From the NCBI RefSeq assembly GCF_025363195.1, contig NZ_JANYEK010000206.1:1-64000 (forward strand): a DNA stretch of 64,000 nucleotides, written 5' to 3'. The stretch is from Sphingomonas sp. (GTDB lineage: Bacteria; Pseudomonadota; Alphaproteobacteria; Sphingomonadales; Sphingomonadaceae). Made by a program: the position numbers and the translations under genes. This document shows, piece by piece, positions 43,417 through 53,413 of the stretch (positions are counted from its first letter, which is position 1; each line of letters begins with the position of its first letter). The notes beneath the pieces are model-generated. The model was not told the DNA's origin and made no database searches. It was given only the letters and a program-made list of their open reading frames with translations.

Positions 43417-44465
43417 TTCATGCGCACCCGTGCCAACAACTGCTCGACATGGGCGATCGGCGTATCGGGCAGAATGCCGTGGCCCAGATTGAAGATATGC
43501 GGACGATCCGCGAACGCCGCAAGCACCCGGTCAATCGCATCGTCGAGCGCGGCACCTCCCGCGATCAGGGCCAGTGGATCGAGATTGCCCTGCACGGGCA
43601 TGCCTTCGGGAACGTGCGCGTTCGCCCATTCGGGATCGACCGTCTCATCCAGCCCGAGCGCATCGACCCCGGTTTCGCGGGCATAAGCCGGCAGCTTGCC
43701 GCCCGCGCCCTTGGGAAAGCCGATGATCGGCGTATCCGGATGCCGTGCCTTCAACCCCGCGACGATCGCGGCATTGGGCGCGATGACCCAGCGTTCGAAC
43801 TGCGCAGGGCTGAGCGATCCAGCCCAGCTGTCGAACAATTGCACCGCTTCCACGCCCGCATCAATCTGGCTGGAGAGATACGCGATCGTCAGCGCGGTGA
43901 TCGCATCGATAATCTCGGCGAACGCACTCGGGTCGGCGTAAGCGGCGCGGCGCGTTTCGCCTTGGTCCTTGCTGCCTTGCCCGGCGACCATATAGGTCGC
44001 GACCGTCCAGGGGCTGCCCGCAAAGCCCAGAAACGTCGTCGCCGGGGGCAGAGCAGCCGCCACCTTCGCGACGGTGGCGTATACCGGCTCCAGACGCCCC
44101 AATGCGGGTTGCAAACTCGCCAGCGTGGCATCGACCAACGCCGGCGCAAGACGCGGACCTTCCCCCACACCGAAACTCAGATCCTGCCCCATTGCCCAGG
44201 GCACCATCAGGATATCGGAAAACAGGATCGCACCGTCAAAGCCGAACCGGCGGATCGGCTGCAACGTCACCTCGGCCGCGGCCTCCGGATCAGTCGCCAG
44301 CGCGAGGAACCCGCCTTTGTCGGCGCGGAGTGCACGATATTCCGGCAGATAGCGTCCGGCCTGGCGCATCAGCCAGATCGGAGGGACCGCTTTCCGCTCA
44401 CCCTTCAATACGGCGAGCAGGGTCTTCGAAGCGGTTAGGGATTTCGATTCCGATGTTATCGACAA
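43413..44465 (-). CDS. hemE: uroporphyrinogen decarboxylase
   Basis: PPIWLMRQAGRYLPEYRALRA; FNLGHGILPDTP. Confidence 0.98.
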   Translation of the reverse strand: MSITSESKSLTASKTLLAVLKGERKAVPPIWLMRQAGRYLPEYRALRADKGGFLALATDPEAAAEVTLQPIRRFGFDGAILFSDILMVPWAMGQDLSFGVGEGPRLAPALVDATLASLQPALGRLEPVYATVAKVAAALPPATTFLGFAGSPWTVATYMVAGQGSKDQGETRRAAYADPSAFAEIIDAITALTIAYLSSQIDAGVEAVQLFDSWAGSLSPAQFERWVIAPNAAIVAGLKARHPDTPIIGFPKGAGGKLPAYARETGVDALGLDETVDPEWANAHVPEGMPVQGNLDPLALIAGGAALDDAIDRVLAAFADRPHIFNLGHGILPDTPIAHVEQLLARVRMK

Positions 44466-44759
44466 GCTGGCCGAGCCCTTACTTCTATAAAGATTAATAT
44501 CTTGAAAAGGTTGTAGCAGTTGTTGGCACGTTAAAGCCGGGGCTTATGCGTTCGTCCCCGAAATGCCAACAGCTTGACCGGACAGCGACCGCAGATCGCC
44601 TGCGATTCCCGTGTTTCATCCCCGTTATCCACAGGCTGTGGATAGAATGGTGCCCTCTGGACGGGAGTGTGGACAGAATCCGGTTTATCCCCGGCTTGGC
44701 GAGCGGCGCGGCTTGGCCTATCGATTCTGCCGATGTTGTCCACAGAGCTGTCCTGACCC
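44466..44759. other. oriC: candidate chromosomal replication origin (oriC)
   Basis: Divergent hemE/ppsR intergenic; perfect DnaA box TTATCCACA (44625-44633), near-boxes TGTGGATAG (44637-44645), TGTGGACAG (44668-44676), TTATCCCCG (44685-44693), TTGTCCACA (44736-44744); AT-rich stretch 44481-44510. Confidence 0.8.
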
Positions 44760-45596
44760 ATGCGACTGCACCTCCATCTGCTGTCGGATTCCACGGGCGA
44801 GACGCTGGAGAACATCGCCAAGGCGGCGCTGGCGCAATATGACGGGGTCGAGACGATCCGCCATTTCTGGCCGATGGTGCGTACCGAAGCGCATCTGGAA
44901 CGCATCCTGCAGGAAATCGCGCAGAATCCGGGACTGGTGATCTTTACCCTGGTCAACAGCGTGGCGCGCGCCACGTTGGAAACGCGGTGCCGCAAGCTCG
45001 GTCTGGCCGCGGTCGCGCCGCTCGATGCGGTCAACGATGCGCTGTCGGGTATGCTCGGGCAACAAGCCAAGGCACGACCCGGACGGCAGCATGTGCTGGA
45101 CGAAGCCTATTTCGATCGTGTCGATGCGATCCAGTTCACCATGGCGCATGACGACGGCATCGGCTGGGAGAATTGGGAGGAAGCGGATATCGTGCTGGCG
45201 GGCGTATCGCGCTCGTCCAAGACTCCGACCTCGATCTATCTCGCCAATCGCGGATACAAGACCGCAAACATCCCGATCGTTGTCGAATCTCCGCCGCCGG
45301 ATACGCTGTATCGGCTAAAAAACCCGTTGGTCGTCGGACTGACGACGAGTTCGGAACGGCTGATTCAGGTGCGGCGCAACCGCTTGCTGTCGCTCAACCA
45401 GGCGCCAAAAACCGCTTATGTCGATCACGACGCGGTTACGCGCGAAGTGGCGTTTGCGCGCCGTATGTTCGCCGACAATGGCTGGCCGGTGATCGACGTG
45501 ACGCGGCGATCGATCGAGGAAACGGCCGCGGCGATCATCGCCTTGTGCCAGGAACGACGCGGCGAGGCCGGTAGTGGCGCGGCAGACGACGAATGA
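44760..45596 (+). CDS. ppsR: PEP synthase regulatory kinase/phosphorylase (DUF299)
   Basis: LHLLSDSTGETLENIAKAAL, VLAGVSRSSKTPTSIYLANRG. Confidence 0.95.
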   Translation: MRLHLHLLSDSTGETLENIAKAALAQYDGVETIRHFWPMVRTEAHLERILQEIAQNPGLVIFTLVNSVARATLETRCRKLGLAAVAPLDAVNDALSGMLGQQAKARPGRQHVLDEAYFDRVDAIQFTMAHDDGIGWENWEEADIVLAGVSRSSKTPTSIYLANRGYKTANIPIVVESPPPDTLYRLKNPLVVGLTTSSERLIQVRRNRLLSLNQAPKTAYVDHDAVTREVAFARRMFADNGWPVIDVTRRSIEETAAAIIALCQERRGEAGSGAADDE

Positions 45597-46192
45597 GTAA
45601 CCTCAAGGTGATCTTGGCATCGCAGAGTGCCTCGCGCCGCGCAATGCTGGAGGCGGCGGGGGTTCCGTTCGCGGCCATGTCCGCCGGTGTCGACGAGGAA
45701 GCGGCGAAGGCGGGATTGCAGGGCCTCAATGCGCGTGATCTTGCCGATGCGTTGGCCGAGTTGAAAGCACTCAGGGTGTCGGGACGGGAACCGGACGCGC
45801 TGGTGCTGGGCAGCGATTCGGTCGTCGCGCTGGAGGATGGTACGTTGCTCGACAAGCCGGAAACGCGCGACCAGGCGGCCGAGCATTTGCGGATGATGTC
45901 GGGCAAGCGTCACGAACTGGTTAGCGCGGCGGTGATCGCGGAAGGGTGCAAGCCGATCTGGCGCGTGGTCGATCGCGCCAAGATGTATGTCCGACCCTTG
46001 TCGGACGCGTTCATCGAAACCTATCTCGATGCGGAATGGCCGCCGATTTCCGGCTGTGTCGGCTGCTACCGGATCGAAGGGCCCGGCGCGCAATTGTTTG
46101 CCCGGATCGAGGGGAGCCAGTTCACCGTGCTTGGTCTGCCGTTGCTGCCGGTGCTCGATTATCTGCGCGTGCGGGGAATATTGGCGTCATGA
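45593..46192 (+). CDS. maf: Maf-like nucleoside triphosphate pyrophosphatase
   Basis: VILASQSASRRAMLEAAGV; Maf family. Confidence 0.95.
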   Translation: MSNLKVILASQSASRRAMLEAAGVPFAAMSAGVDEEAAKAGLQGLNARDLADALAELKALRVSGREPDALVLGSDSVVALEDGTLLDKPETRDQAAEHLRMMSGKRHELVSAAVIAEGCKPIWRVVDRAKMYVRPLSDAFIETYLDAEWPPISGCVGCYRIEGPGAQLFARIEGSQFTVLGLPLLPVLDYLRVRGILAS

Positions 46193-47001
46193 CGAAAATC
46201 TATGCCGAAGTGATCGGTGATCCGATCGTCCATTCCAAATCGCCGCTGATCCATAACTTCTGGCTCGATGCGCTGGGGATCGATGCCGAGTATACAGCGA
46301 CACATGTCATACCCGACCAGCTCGCCGGTTTCTTCGAAGAGCGGAAGGGCGATCCGGCATGGCGGGGATGCAACATCACCATCCCGCACAAGCTCGCCGC
46401 GCTCGATCATGTCACAGATCCGGGCAGGGTGCGGGGGTCGATTGGAGCGATCAACACGGTCTTTCGAGGCGAAGACGGTGTCGTGATCGGCACCAACACG
46501 GATGCGGGCGGCTTTTATGCCCCGATCTCGGAGCTCGATCTTGCGGGCAAGCCGGTGGTGGTGATCGGCGCAGGCGGCGCGGCGCGCGCAGTTTTGTTTG
46601 CCCTGTCGCGGATCGGCGTCGGGCCGGTAACGATCCTCAACCGCAATGTGTTGAAGGGCGCGGGCTTGCTGTCGGCGTTTGGATTGAAGGGCCAGGCGGT
46701 GCCGCTGACCCACGCGATTCCGTCAGCGGCGTTGCTGGTCAACACCAGCGCGCTCGGTATGGCCGGGCAGCCGCCGCTCGAAATCGACCTCTCACCCTTG
46801 CCCGACGACGCACTGGTATATGATGTCGTCTACGCGCCGCTCGAAACCGGGCTGCTGGCGCAAGCGCGCGATCGGGATCTTGAAACGGTCGATGGGCTGG
46901 AAATGCTCGTCGGGCAGGCGGCGGTGGCGTTCGAACTGTTTTTCGGCGCCGAACCGCCACGCGACCGTGACGAGGAATTACGCGATCTGCTGACGGCATG
47001 A
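46189..47001 (+). CDS. aroE: shikimate dehydrogenase
   Basis: [34 protein letters not shown]. Confidence 0.97.
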   Translation: MTKIYAEVIGDPIVHSKSPLIHNFWLDALGIDAEYTATHVIPDQLAGFFEERKGDPAWRGCNITIPHKLAALDHVTDPGRVRGSIGAINTVFRGEDGVVIGTNTDAGGFYAPISELDLAGKPVVVIGAGGAARAVLFALSRIGVGPVTILNRNVLKGAGLLSAFGLKGQAVPLTHAIPSAALLVNTSALGMAGQPPLEIDLSPLPDDALVYDVVYAPLETGLLAQARDRDLETVDGLEMLVGQAAVAFELFFGAEPPRDRDEELRDLLTA

Positions 47002-47582
47002 TCATCCTCGGCCTGACTGGATCGATCGGCATGGGCAAATCGACCGTCGCGCAGATGTTTGCCGATCGCGGGGTGCCGGTGTTCGACGCCGACGCGACGG
47101 TCCATCAGCTGCAAGGCGAGAAGGGGCGGCTCGTTGCTGAAATCGAGGCGATGTTTCCCGGCACGACTGGGCCGCAGGGCGTGGATCGCGCCAAGCTCGG
47201 CGAGCGCGTGCTGAACGATACGCCGGCGCTGAAGCGACTCGAAGCACTGGTTCATCCGGCGGTTAGCGAGGAGCGGGTTGCCTTTCTCACCGATCATGAA
47301 GATGCCCCGCTGATTGTGTTCGATATCCCCTTGCTGTTCGAAACCGGGTGCGAGACGCGCGTCGACAAGGTCGCGGTGGTCAGTGCGGCGCCCGAGATCC
47401 AGCGTGCCCGCGTATTGGCCCGGCCCGGCATGACCCTGGCGCGATTCGAGTCGATCCTCGCGCGCCAAACCCCAGACGCCGACAAGCGCGCGCGTGCGGA
47501 CGTGGTGATTCCGACCGGCGGTTCGATCGACGAGACGCGTCGCGCGGTCGATGCGGTGATCGCTTGCACAGGGGCCGGATAG
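46998..47582 (+). CDS. coaE: dephospho-CoA kinase
   Basis: [32 protein letters not shown]. Confidence 0.98.
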   Translation: MIILGLTGSIGMGKSTVAQMFADRGVPVFDADATVHQLQGEKGRLVAEIEAMFPGTTGPQGVDRAKLGERVLNDTPALKRLEALVHPAVSEERVAFLTDHEDAPLIVFDIPLLFETGCETRVDKVAVVSAAPEIQRARVLARPGMTLARFESILARQTPDADKRARADVVIPTGGSIDETRRAVDAVIACTGAG

Positions 47583-47598
47583 CGACGATATCCGCACG

Positions 47599-48282
47599 AT
47601 GCGCGAGATCGTTTTCGACACCGAGACTACCGGCTTCAGTTTCAAGGATGGCGACCGGATGGTCGAGATCGGCTGTGTCGAGCTGGTCAACAAGGTCGAG
47701 ACCGGGCACACCTTCCACGCATATTTCCATCCCGAACGGACGATGCCGGCCGAGGCGCAACGCGTTCATGGGCTGAGCGACGTGTTCCTGTCGGACAAGC
47801 CGCTGTTTCACGCCCAGGTCGAGGCGTTGCTCGAATTTCTCGGTGATGCCCCGCTCGTCGCGCACAATGCGACGTTCGATTTCGGCTTTCTCAATGGCGA
47901 ACTGGTGCGATGCGGTCGGGCGGGGGTCGATCTGGCGCGGATGGTCGACACGATCGTGTTGGCGCGCGCCCGCCATCCCGGCGCGAAGCACAGCCTTGAT
48001 GCCTTGTGCAATCGATATGGCATCGATCGCAGCCACCGTGTGGTCCACGGTGCGTTGCTCGATGCGCAGCTGCTGTCCCAAGTCTATGTCGAATTGAGCG
48101 GTGGCCGACAGATCGGGCTTGGCCTGGTCAGCGAAGCGACGTCCGTGCAGGCGACGTTCCAGCCGGATGCGGCGCCGGCGCGGGTGCGACCGGCACGGAT
48201 CTTTTCAGCGTCCGACGCAGAACTGGCGCGTCATGCCGCCTTCGTCGCCAAGCTGACCAATCCGCTCTGGGGATCAATATAA
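47599..48282 (+). CDS. dnaQ: DNA polymerase III epsilon subunit
   Basis: MREIVFDTETTGFSFKDGDRMVEIGCVEL. Confidence 0.98.
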   Translation: MREIVFDTETTGFSFKDGDRMVEIGCVELVNKVETGHTFHAYFHPERTMPAEAQRVHGLSDVFLSDKPLFHAQVEALLEFLGDAPLVAHNATFDFGFLNGELVRCGRAGVDLARMVDTIVLARARHPGAKHSLDALCNRYGIDRSHRVVHGALLDAQLLSQVYVELSGGRQIGLGLVSEATSVQATFQPDAAPARVRPARIFSASDAELARHAAFVAKLTNPLWGSI

Positions 48283-48342
48283 TGGGGGCAGATAAGGGGG
48301 CCGTTTGAGCGGGGGCCGTGACGTCCGGTTGACGTCGTTGTC

Positions 48343-48376
48343 GGGCAAGCCCAACTTGGGTGGCCCCAATAAGGAG
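48343..48376 (+). promoter_or_regulatory. hairpin immediately upstream of the hpf ribosome-binding site
   Basis: GGGC-aag-CCCAA-c-TTGGG-tg-GCCC (48343-48366) then AAGGAG (48371-48376). Confidence 0.5.
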
Positions 48377-48382
48377 AATGCT

Positions 48383-48964
48383 ATGGAAATCCGGGTATCG
48401 GGCCATCAGATCGCCACTGGCGACGCGCTGAAAACCCATGTCGAGGATCGGCTCCAGGGCATCGCCATCAAATATTTCGCGCGCGCGATCTCTGCGCACG
48501 TCACCTTCGGAAAAGGGCCGCACGACAGCATCACCTGCGATATCGTCGCGCACGTGATGCACGGGCTGGTGCTGAAGGGTAAGAATGACGGGCGCGACGC
48601 ACATGTCGCGTTCGACGGCGTCGCCGACAAGATCGAGAAGCAATTGCGGCGGTACATGCGCCGCCTGAAGGATCGCAATGCCGGCCCGACCGTCTCCGCG
48701 CAGGAACAAGGGGCGCAGGACAATGCCGGCTATACCCTGTTTCAGGAGGCAGCAGAGGACAATGAGGTCGACGATCATCCGCTGATCATCGCCGAGACCC
48801 GCGTCGACGTGCCCGAATCGAGCGTGTCGGATGCCGTGATGATGCTCGATCTGCGCAACACCACCGCCTTGCTGTTCAAGAACAGCGGATCGGGCGCGTA
48901 CAACATGGTCTATCGCCGCGGCGACGGAACCATCGGTTGGGTCGAACCGCATCGCGCTGGCTGA
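48383..48964 (+). CDS. hpf: ribosome hibernation promoting factor (long form)
   Basis: MEIRVSGHQIATGDALKTHVEDRLQGIAIKYF; C-terminal long-HPF domain. Confidence 0.94.
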   Translation: MEIRVSGHQIATGDALKTHVEDRLQGIAIKYFARAISAHVTFGKGPHDSITCDIVAHVMHGLVLKGKNDGRDAHVAFDGVADKIEKQLRRYMRRLKDRNAGPTVSAQEQGAQDNAGYTLFQEAAEDNEVDDHPLIIAETRVDVPESSVSDAVMMLDLRNTTALLFKNSGSGAYNMVYRRGDGTIGWVEPHRAG

Positions 48965-49044
48965 TACCAGAGACCTATGCTGCGAACCCGTTCGGCGCTA
49001 GATGCGCCGGGCGGGTTGGCGGGAAAGGTTCGGGGCCGTAATTC

Positions 49045-49515
49045 ATGATGACCGATTTCAGCGATCTGTTGCTGCCCGATACCGTCGTCCAGGGTGTGGC
49101 AGCGGCCAGCAAGAAGATGGTGTTGCCGCAGCTTGCGAGTATCATCGCGGGTGCGCATCAGCTCGACGCCAAGATGGTGGGCGACGTGCTCAGCGCGCGG
49201 GAGAAGCTCGGTTCGACCGGCTTTGGCGGCGGGGTGGCGATACCGCACGGCAAGCTGCCCGGTTTGACCAAGGTCGTCGGGCTGTTCGCGCGGCTGGTGC
49301 AGGGGATCGATTTCCAGGCGATCGACGACCTGCCCGTCGATCTGATTTTCGTACTTCTTTCACCGGTCGATGCCGGGCCTGAGCATTTAAAAGCCCTGGC
49401 ACGCGTCTCCCGCAGGCTGCGGGATCGTGCTTTCGTGGCGAAGTTGCGTGGTGCGGGATCACCCGATGCGCTCTATGCGCTGCTGACGACCGACGAAGCG
49501 CGCGATGCCGCCTGA
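49045..49515 (+). CDS. ptsN: PTS IIA-like nitrogen regulatory protein
   Basis: STGFGGGVAIPHGKLPGL; adjacent to hpf. Confidence 0.95.
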   Translation: MMTDFSDLLLPDTVVQGVAAASKKMVLPQLASIIAGAHQLDAKMVGDVLSAREKLGSTGFGGGVAIPHGKLPGLTKVVGLFARLVQGIDFQAIDDLPVDLIFVLLSPVDAGPEHLKALARVSRRLRDRAFVAKLRGAGSPDALYALLTTDEARDAA

Positions 49516-49981
49516 GAAGGCAGCGGTCGCGATCGAGGGGGAACAGGCGCATTTTCGTGCGCTCGAAGCGCTTTATGCCGCCGCGCCGATCAACCGGCTG
49601 TTCGATTCTACCCTCGAAATCCCCGAGCCGGGCTTCGCGCGCATCCGCTTCCAGATCGACGAAAGATATTTTCATGCCGCCGGTGCGGCGCACGGCACCG
49701 GCTATTTCAAAATGCTCGACGACGCGGCTTTCTATGCCGCCAACAGTCTGGTGACCGACCGCTTCCTGCTGACCACGGCCTTCAACCTGCTGCTCACCAA
49801 GCCGCTGAAAGCCGGTCCGGTCGTCGCCGAAGGGCGCTGGATCAGCGGGCAGCGCCGCGTGTTCGTCGCCGAGGCGCGATTGATCGACGGCGAGGGGGAG
49901 GAAGCGGCGCGCGGCACGGGGACGTTCATGAAATCGCGCATCTCGCTCGCCGGGTTACCAGGATATCGCGCAGAACCGTGA
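49505..49981 (+). CDS. PaaI-family thioesterase
   Basis: HGTGYFKMLDDAAFYAANSLVTDRFLLTTAFNLLLTKPLKAG hotdog-fold pattern. Confidence 0.88.
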   Translation: MPPEKAAVAIEGEQAHFRALEALYAAAPINRLFDSTLEIPEPGFARIRFQIDERYFHAAGAAHGTGYFKMLDDAAFYAANSLVTDRFLLTTAFNLLLTKPLKAGPVVAEGRWISGQRRVFVAEARLIDGEGEEAARGTGTFMKSRISLAGLPGYRAEP

Positions 49982-50319
49982 CCGGGCGACTTCCCAGCGG
50001 CGTCTTAGTCAGCGCTTTGCTCAGGCGGGTCAACGATGCCGGCGGGATGGGGATGATGCTCGCGCGAGGTGAACCGCAGGCGGGCGCGATCCTGGTCATT
50101 GCCCTGCATAACAACTGCAATCCCCGCGGTTTGGAGCGTGGGATCGGGCCGGACGGGCAGGTCGGACTGATAATTTGGACGCCACAAGATGTGAACGATC
50201 TCACCGAGGTGACCGCATATTGGCAACGTCGGCGCCGTAACGATCCCGATCTGTGGGTGGTCGAGCTGGATATCCCATTTGCAGAACGGTTCGCCGCTGA
50301 AACGATCCTCGACGGTTGA
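49978..50319 (+). CDS. DUF1491 family protein
   Basis: LPSGVLVSALLRRVNDAGGMGMMLARGEPQAGAILV. Confidence 0.85.
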   Translation: MTGRLPSGVLVSALLRRVNDAGGMGMMLARGEPQAGAILVIALHNNCNPRGLERGIGPDGQVGLIIWTPQDVNDLTEVTAYWQRRRRNDPDLWVVELDIPFAERFAAETILDG

Positions 50320-50485
50320 CGTGCTGCACTGCACAATGCAGTTCATGGCGGTTATCAAAAGCGTTGCGTCGAGGCGGGTGCGATCCGAATCGATTACGCA
50401 GTCGGGGGGCACGCCCGGACGATCCCTCCACCATGGTGGGGACAAAGGTCGTTTCCGCGCACCAACCGCACAATATGAAGTTTGA

Positions 50486-51112
50486 ATGTCGTTTCTTCAA
50501 CGCGCCGCAACCTTTGCGGCGATGACCCTCGGAATCGCCAGCTTGGTGGGCGCCAGCGCGCCAGGCTTCGCCTTTCAAGGCAATCATGTGATCAACGCGG
50601 GCGATACCGGTATCGTTCCCGCAGTTGAGCAGATTACCGACACCGCTGCTACGCTCCCCGCTGCCCAGCCTGCTGTCATCGAGAGCGATGACGAAGAGGG
50701 GTATGAAAGTCTCTCTGCCGCGGTCGCTGATCAGGAAGCGCCCGCTGACATGGACCGTGACCTGACCTGTCTGGCCGGTGCGATCTATTTCGAATCGAAG
50801 GGTGAGCCCCTGTCCGGTCAGCTTGCGGTGGCTGAAGTTATCATCAACCGCGCCAAATCGGGCCGGTTCGACTCTTCTATCTGTGGCGTCGTCAAGCAGC
50901 GTGGGCAATTTTCGTTCGTGCGTGGCGGGCAGATCCCGGCCATCGCCAACAACCGCAATTATCGTACCGCCGTCGCCGTGGCGCAGGTCGCAATGGGTGA
51001 CGATTGGCAGAGCCCCGCTCCGGATGCGTTGTATTTCCACGCTCGCCGCGTTTCGCCGGGCTGGCGCATGCAGAAGATCGCATCGATCGGCAATCATGTG
51101 TTCTACCGCTGA
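50486..51112 (+). CDS. cell wall hydrolase (SleB-like)
   Basis: LAGAIYFESKGEPLSGQLAVAEVIINRAKSGRFDSSICGVVKQRGQFSFV. Confidence 0.93.
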   Translation: MSFLQRAATFAAMTLGIASLVGASAPGFAFQGNHVINAGDTGIVPAVEQITDTAATLPAAQPAVIESDDEEGYESLSAAVADQEAPADMDRDLTCLAGAIYFESKGEPLSGQLAVAEVIINRAKSGRFDSSICGVVKQRGQFSFVRGGQIPAIANNRNYRTAVAVAQVAMGDDWQSPAPDALYFHARRVSPGWRMQKIASIGNHVFYR

Positions 51113-51185
51113 GGCGGTAGGCCGGTACTAAGCCGATCTGAGCGGAAACGCTTTACCTGTTCGTGTAATGTTCTAAATCGGGTGG

Positions 51186-51686
51186 ATGCTTCAGCGTCCG
51201 CCCGATTCCTGCATTGATGCCCCCGGCTCCGTTTTGTGCGCCGTCGACGTTCGCCGGGGAACGACGCGGATGTTGTTGCGCCACGATCTGGTCGCGATGG
51301 CGGAGGTGCCGTTGGATGGTGGGCGCCGCGCCGACTTGATGGCGATCGACGCTCGCGGGCAGATCGTCATCGTCGAAATCAAGGTTTCGCGGGCGGATCT
51401 GCTCGGCGACGGCAAGTGGACGGAGTATCTCGGGTCCTGCGATCGTTTCTACTGGGCGATCCCGGCGGGTTTCGATGCGTCACCGCTCGATGGGCGAGCG
51501 TTCCTTCCCGAACGCACCGGGATTATCGTCGCCGATCGCTACGACGGAGCGATCGTGCGCGAGGCACATACGGAGCCTTTGCCGGCAGCGACACGCAAAC
51601 GGAGTACGCTTGCCTTTGCCAGGCGCGCGGGACGACGACTGATCGGCACGATCGATCCCGATGCGGACGGCGTCGCTTGGCCCTGA
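51186..51686 (+). CDS. mmcB: MmcB family DNA repair protein
   Basis: RADLMAIDARGQIVIVEIKVSRADLLGDGKWTEYLGSCDRFYWAIP. Confidence 0.9.
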   Translation: MLQRPPDSCIDAPGSVLCAVDVRRGTTRMLLRHDLVAMAEVPLDGGRRADLMAIDARGQIVIVEIKVSRADLLGDGKWTEYLGSCDRFYWAIPAGFDASPLDGRAFLPERTGIIVADRYDGAIVREAHTEPLPAATRKRSTLAFARRAGRRLIGTIDPDADGVAWP

Positions 51687-51690
51687 TATT

Positions 51691-52296
51691 CTAGAATTTA
51701 GGTCCGGCTACGACATTATGCCTCGCCTTGGGCGCGTCGGCGAGTTCCTTGGCGACGGCGGGGGAGCGCGTGTCCAGCCTGGCGTAATCGCGCGCCGACT
51801 GGCCGGAAAGCAGATCAGCTTGGTCGGGATCCGCGCCCGCGGTCAGCAGGGTGTGGATCATCGGCAGGTCACGACGGCGCACCGCAACGATCAGCGCGGT
51901 CTCGCCATTGGAATTGCCGTAATTGACGTTGGCTTTGCCCGCGATCAGCTTCTCGACCAGATCGTTGCGGCCACGGCTGGCGGCCAATACGATCGGCGCG
52001 GTGCCGGCATTGTCCCGGACATTGGGGTTGGCGCCGCGTTGCAGCAGATAGGCCAGATACGTAGCGCTGCCATTCTGGATAACGATGTGCAGTGCGGTCT
52101 CGCCGTTGCTCACCGATCGCGTGTTGACCACGGTCGTACCGGGTTTGTTGAGCAGTTCGTCGACATCGCTGCCCTTTTCGTTCTTCACCGCATCGAGGAA
52201 TTTATACCCCTCCGATTGCTGCTGCGCCGAGGCGAGACCCGGCATTGTAAAGATCAACGTTGCGGCGAGGGCGATACGGGCGAAGCGTGCGATCAT
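51691..52296 (-). CDS. ankyrin repeat protein with signal peptide
   Basis: Repeats such as GETALHIVIQNGSATYLAYLLQRGANPNVRDNAGTAPIVLAASRG. Confidence 0.92.
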   Translation of the reverse strand: MIARFARIALAATLIFTMPGLASAQQQSEGYKFLDAVKNEKGSDVDELLNKPGTTVVNTRSVSNGETALHIVIQNGSATYLAYLLQRGANPNVRDNAGTAPIVLAASRGRNDLVEKLIAGKANVNYGNSNGETALIVAVRRRDLPMIHTLLTAGADPDQADLLSGQSARDYARLDTRSPAVAKELADAPKARHNVVAGPKF

Positions 52297-52370
52297 CGTG
52301 ACGAGAACCTCGAGGGGTTTTACGGGGCAAATTTACGGGTCTGAACTTGCACCTTGGCCCTTAACAGATC

Positions 52371-52982
52371 ATGGCTGGCGATGCCATGAACGAGATCGCC
52401 CGTCTGGCTGCCGCGCTGCTGATCGCGTGTCTGCCCATCGCCTGTTCCAGCCCTGCTACGCCCGCCGCCAGCCCGCCGCTGGAAGGCGCGCGGATCGGCG
52501 GGCCGTTCGCGCTCACTGATCAGGACGGCAGAGCGGTGACCGAGCGCAGCCTGCTCGGCCAATATTCGATCATGTATTTCGGATACACGTTTTGTCCGGA
52601 CGTCTGCCCGGTCGATATGCAGAATATTGGGTCGGGGTTGCGCGATCTGGAAAAAAGCGATCCCGTGCTGGCGGCGAAGGTGGTGCCGGTGTTCGTCAGC
52701 GTCGATCCCGCGCGCGATAGGCCAAAGGTGCTCAAACAGTTCGTCGGCAATTTCCATCCGCGGATGATCGGCCTGACGGGCAGCCCGCAAGCTATCGCCG
52801 CGATCACCAAGGAATATGCCGTCTATTACAAAAAGGGTGAGGTCTCGCCCGACGGCGGTTACATGATGGACCATAGCCGAGTCGCCTATCTGATGAGCCC
52901 CGAAGGCAAGCCGCTCGCCTTGCTCCCGAGCGAGGGTACGCCGCAGGCTATCGCTACCGAACTGAAGCGCTGGGTCCATTGA
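52371..52982 (+). CDS. SCO family protein
   Basis: YFGYTFCPDVCPVDMQNIG CxxxC motif; lipobox. Confidence 0.94.
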   Translation: MAGDAMNEIARLAAALLIACLPIACSSPATPAASPPLEGARIGGPFALTDQDGRAVTERSLLGQYSIMYFGYTFCPDVCPVDMQNIGSGLRDLEKSDPVLAAKVVPVFVSVDPARDRPKVLKQFVGNFHPRMIGLTGSPQAIAAITKEYAVYYKKGEVSPDGGYMMDHSRVAYLMSPEGKPLALLPSEGTPQAIATELKRWVH

Positions 52983-53413
52983 GCGACACGTTCTGGGAGA
53001 CGAAGCGGCTCGAGGATCTTGATCGCGGGCAATGGGAGGCGTTGTGCGACGGGTGCGGCAAATGCTGCCTCCACAAGCTGGAGGATGAAGATACCGGCGA
53101 GCTGCTGACCACCAACGTGGCGTGCAAATTGCTCGATCGGCGCAGCGCACAATGTTCGAACTACAAACATCGCTTCGCGTTTGTCAGCGAATGCGTGCGG
53201 CTGACGCGCGATAACGTCCACGACATCGACTGGCTCCCCAGCACCTGCGCATACCGCCTGCGCCGCGCGGGCGAACCGCTGCCCGGTTGGCATTATCTGG
53301 TGTGCGGCGACCGCGAGGCGGTGCACCGCGTCGGGGAATCGGTACGCGGCTGGACGGTGTCGGAAGTCGATGCGGGCGAGCTGGAAAACCACATCGTCGA
53401 TCGGCAATTGTGA
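52979..53413 (+). CDS. YcgN family cysteine cluster protein
   Basis: WEALCDGCGKCCLHKLEDEDTGELLTTNVACKLLD. Confidence 0.95.
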   Translation: MSDTFWETKRLEDLDRGQWEALCDGCGKCCLHKLEDEDTGELLTTNVACKLLDRRSAQCSNYKHRFAFVSECVRLTRDNVHDIDWLPSTCAYRLRRAGEPLPGWHYLVCGDREAVHRVGESVRGWTVSEVDAGELENHIVDRQL

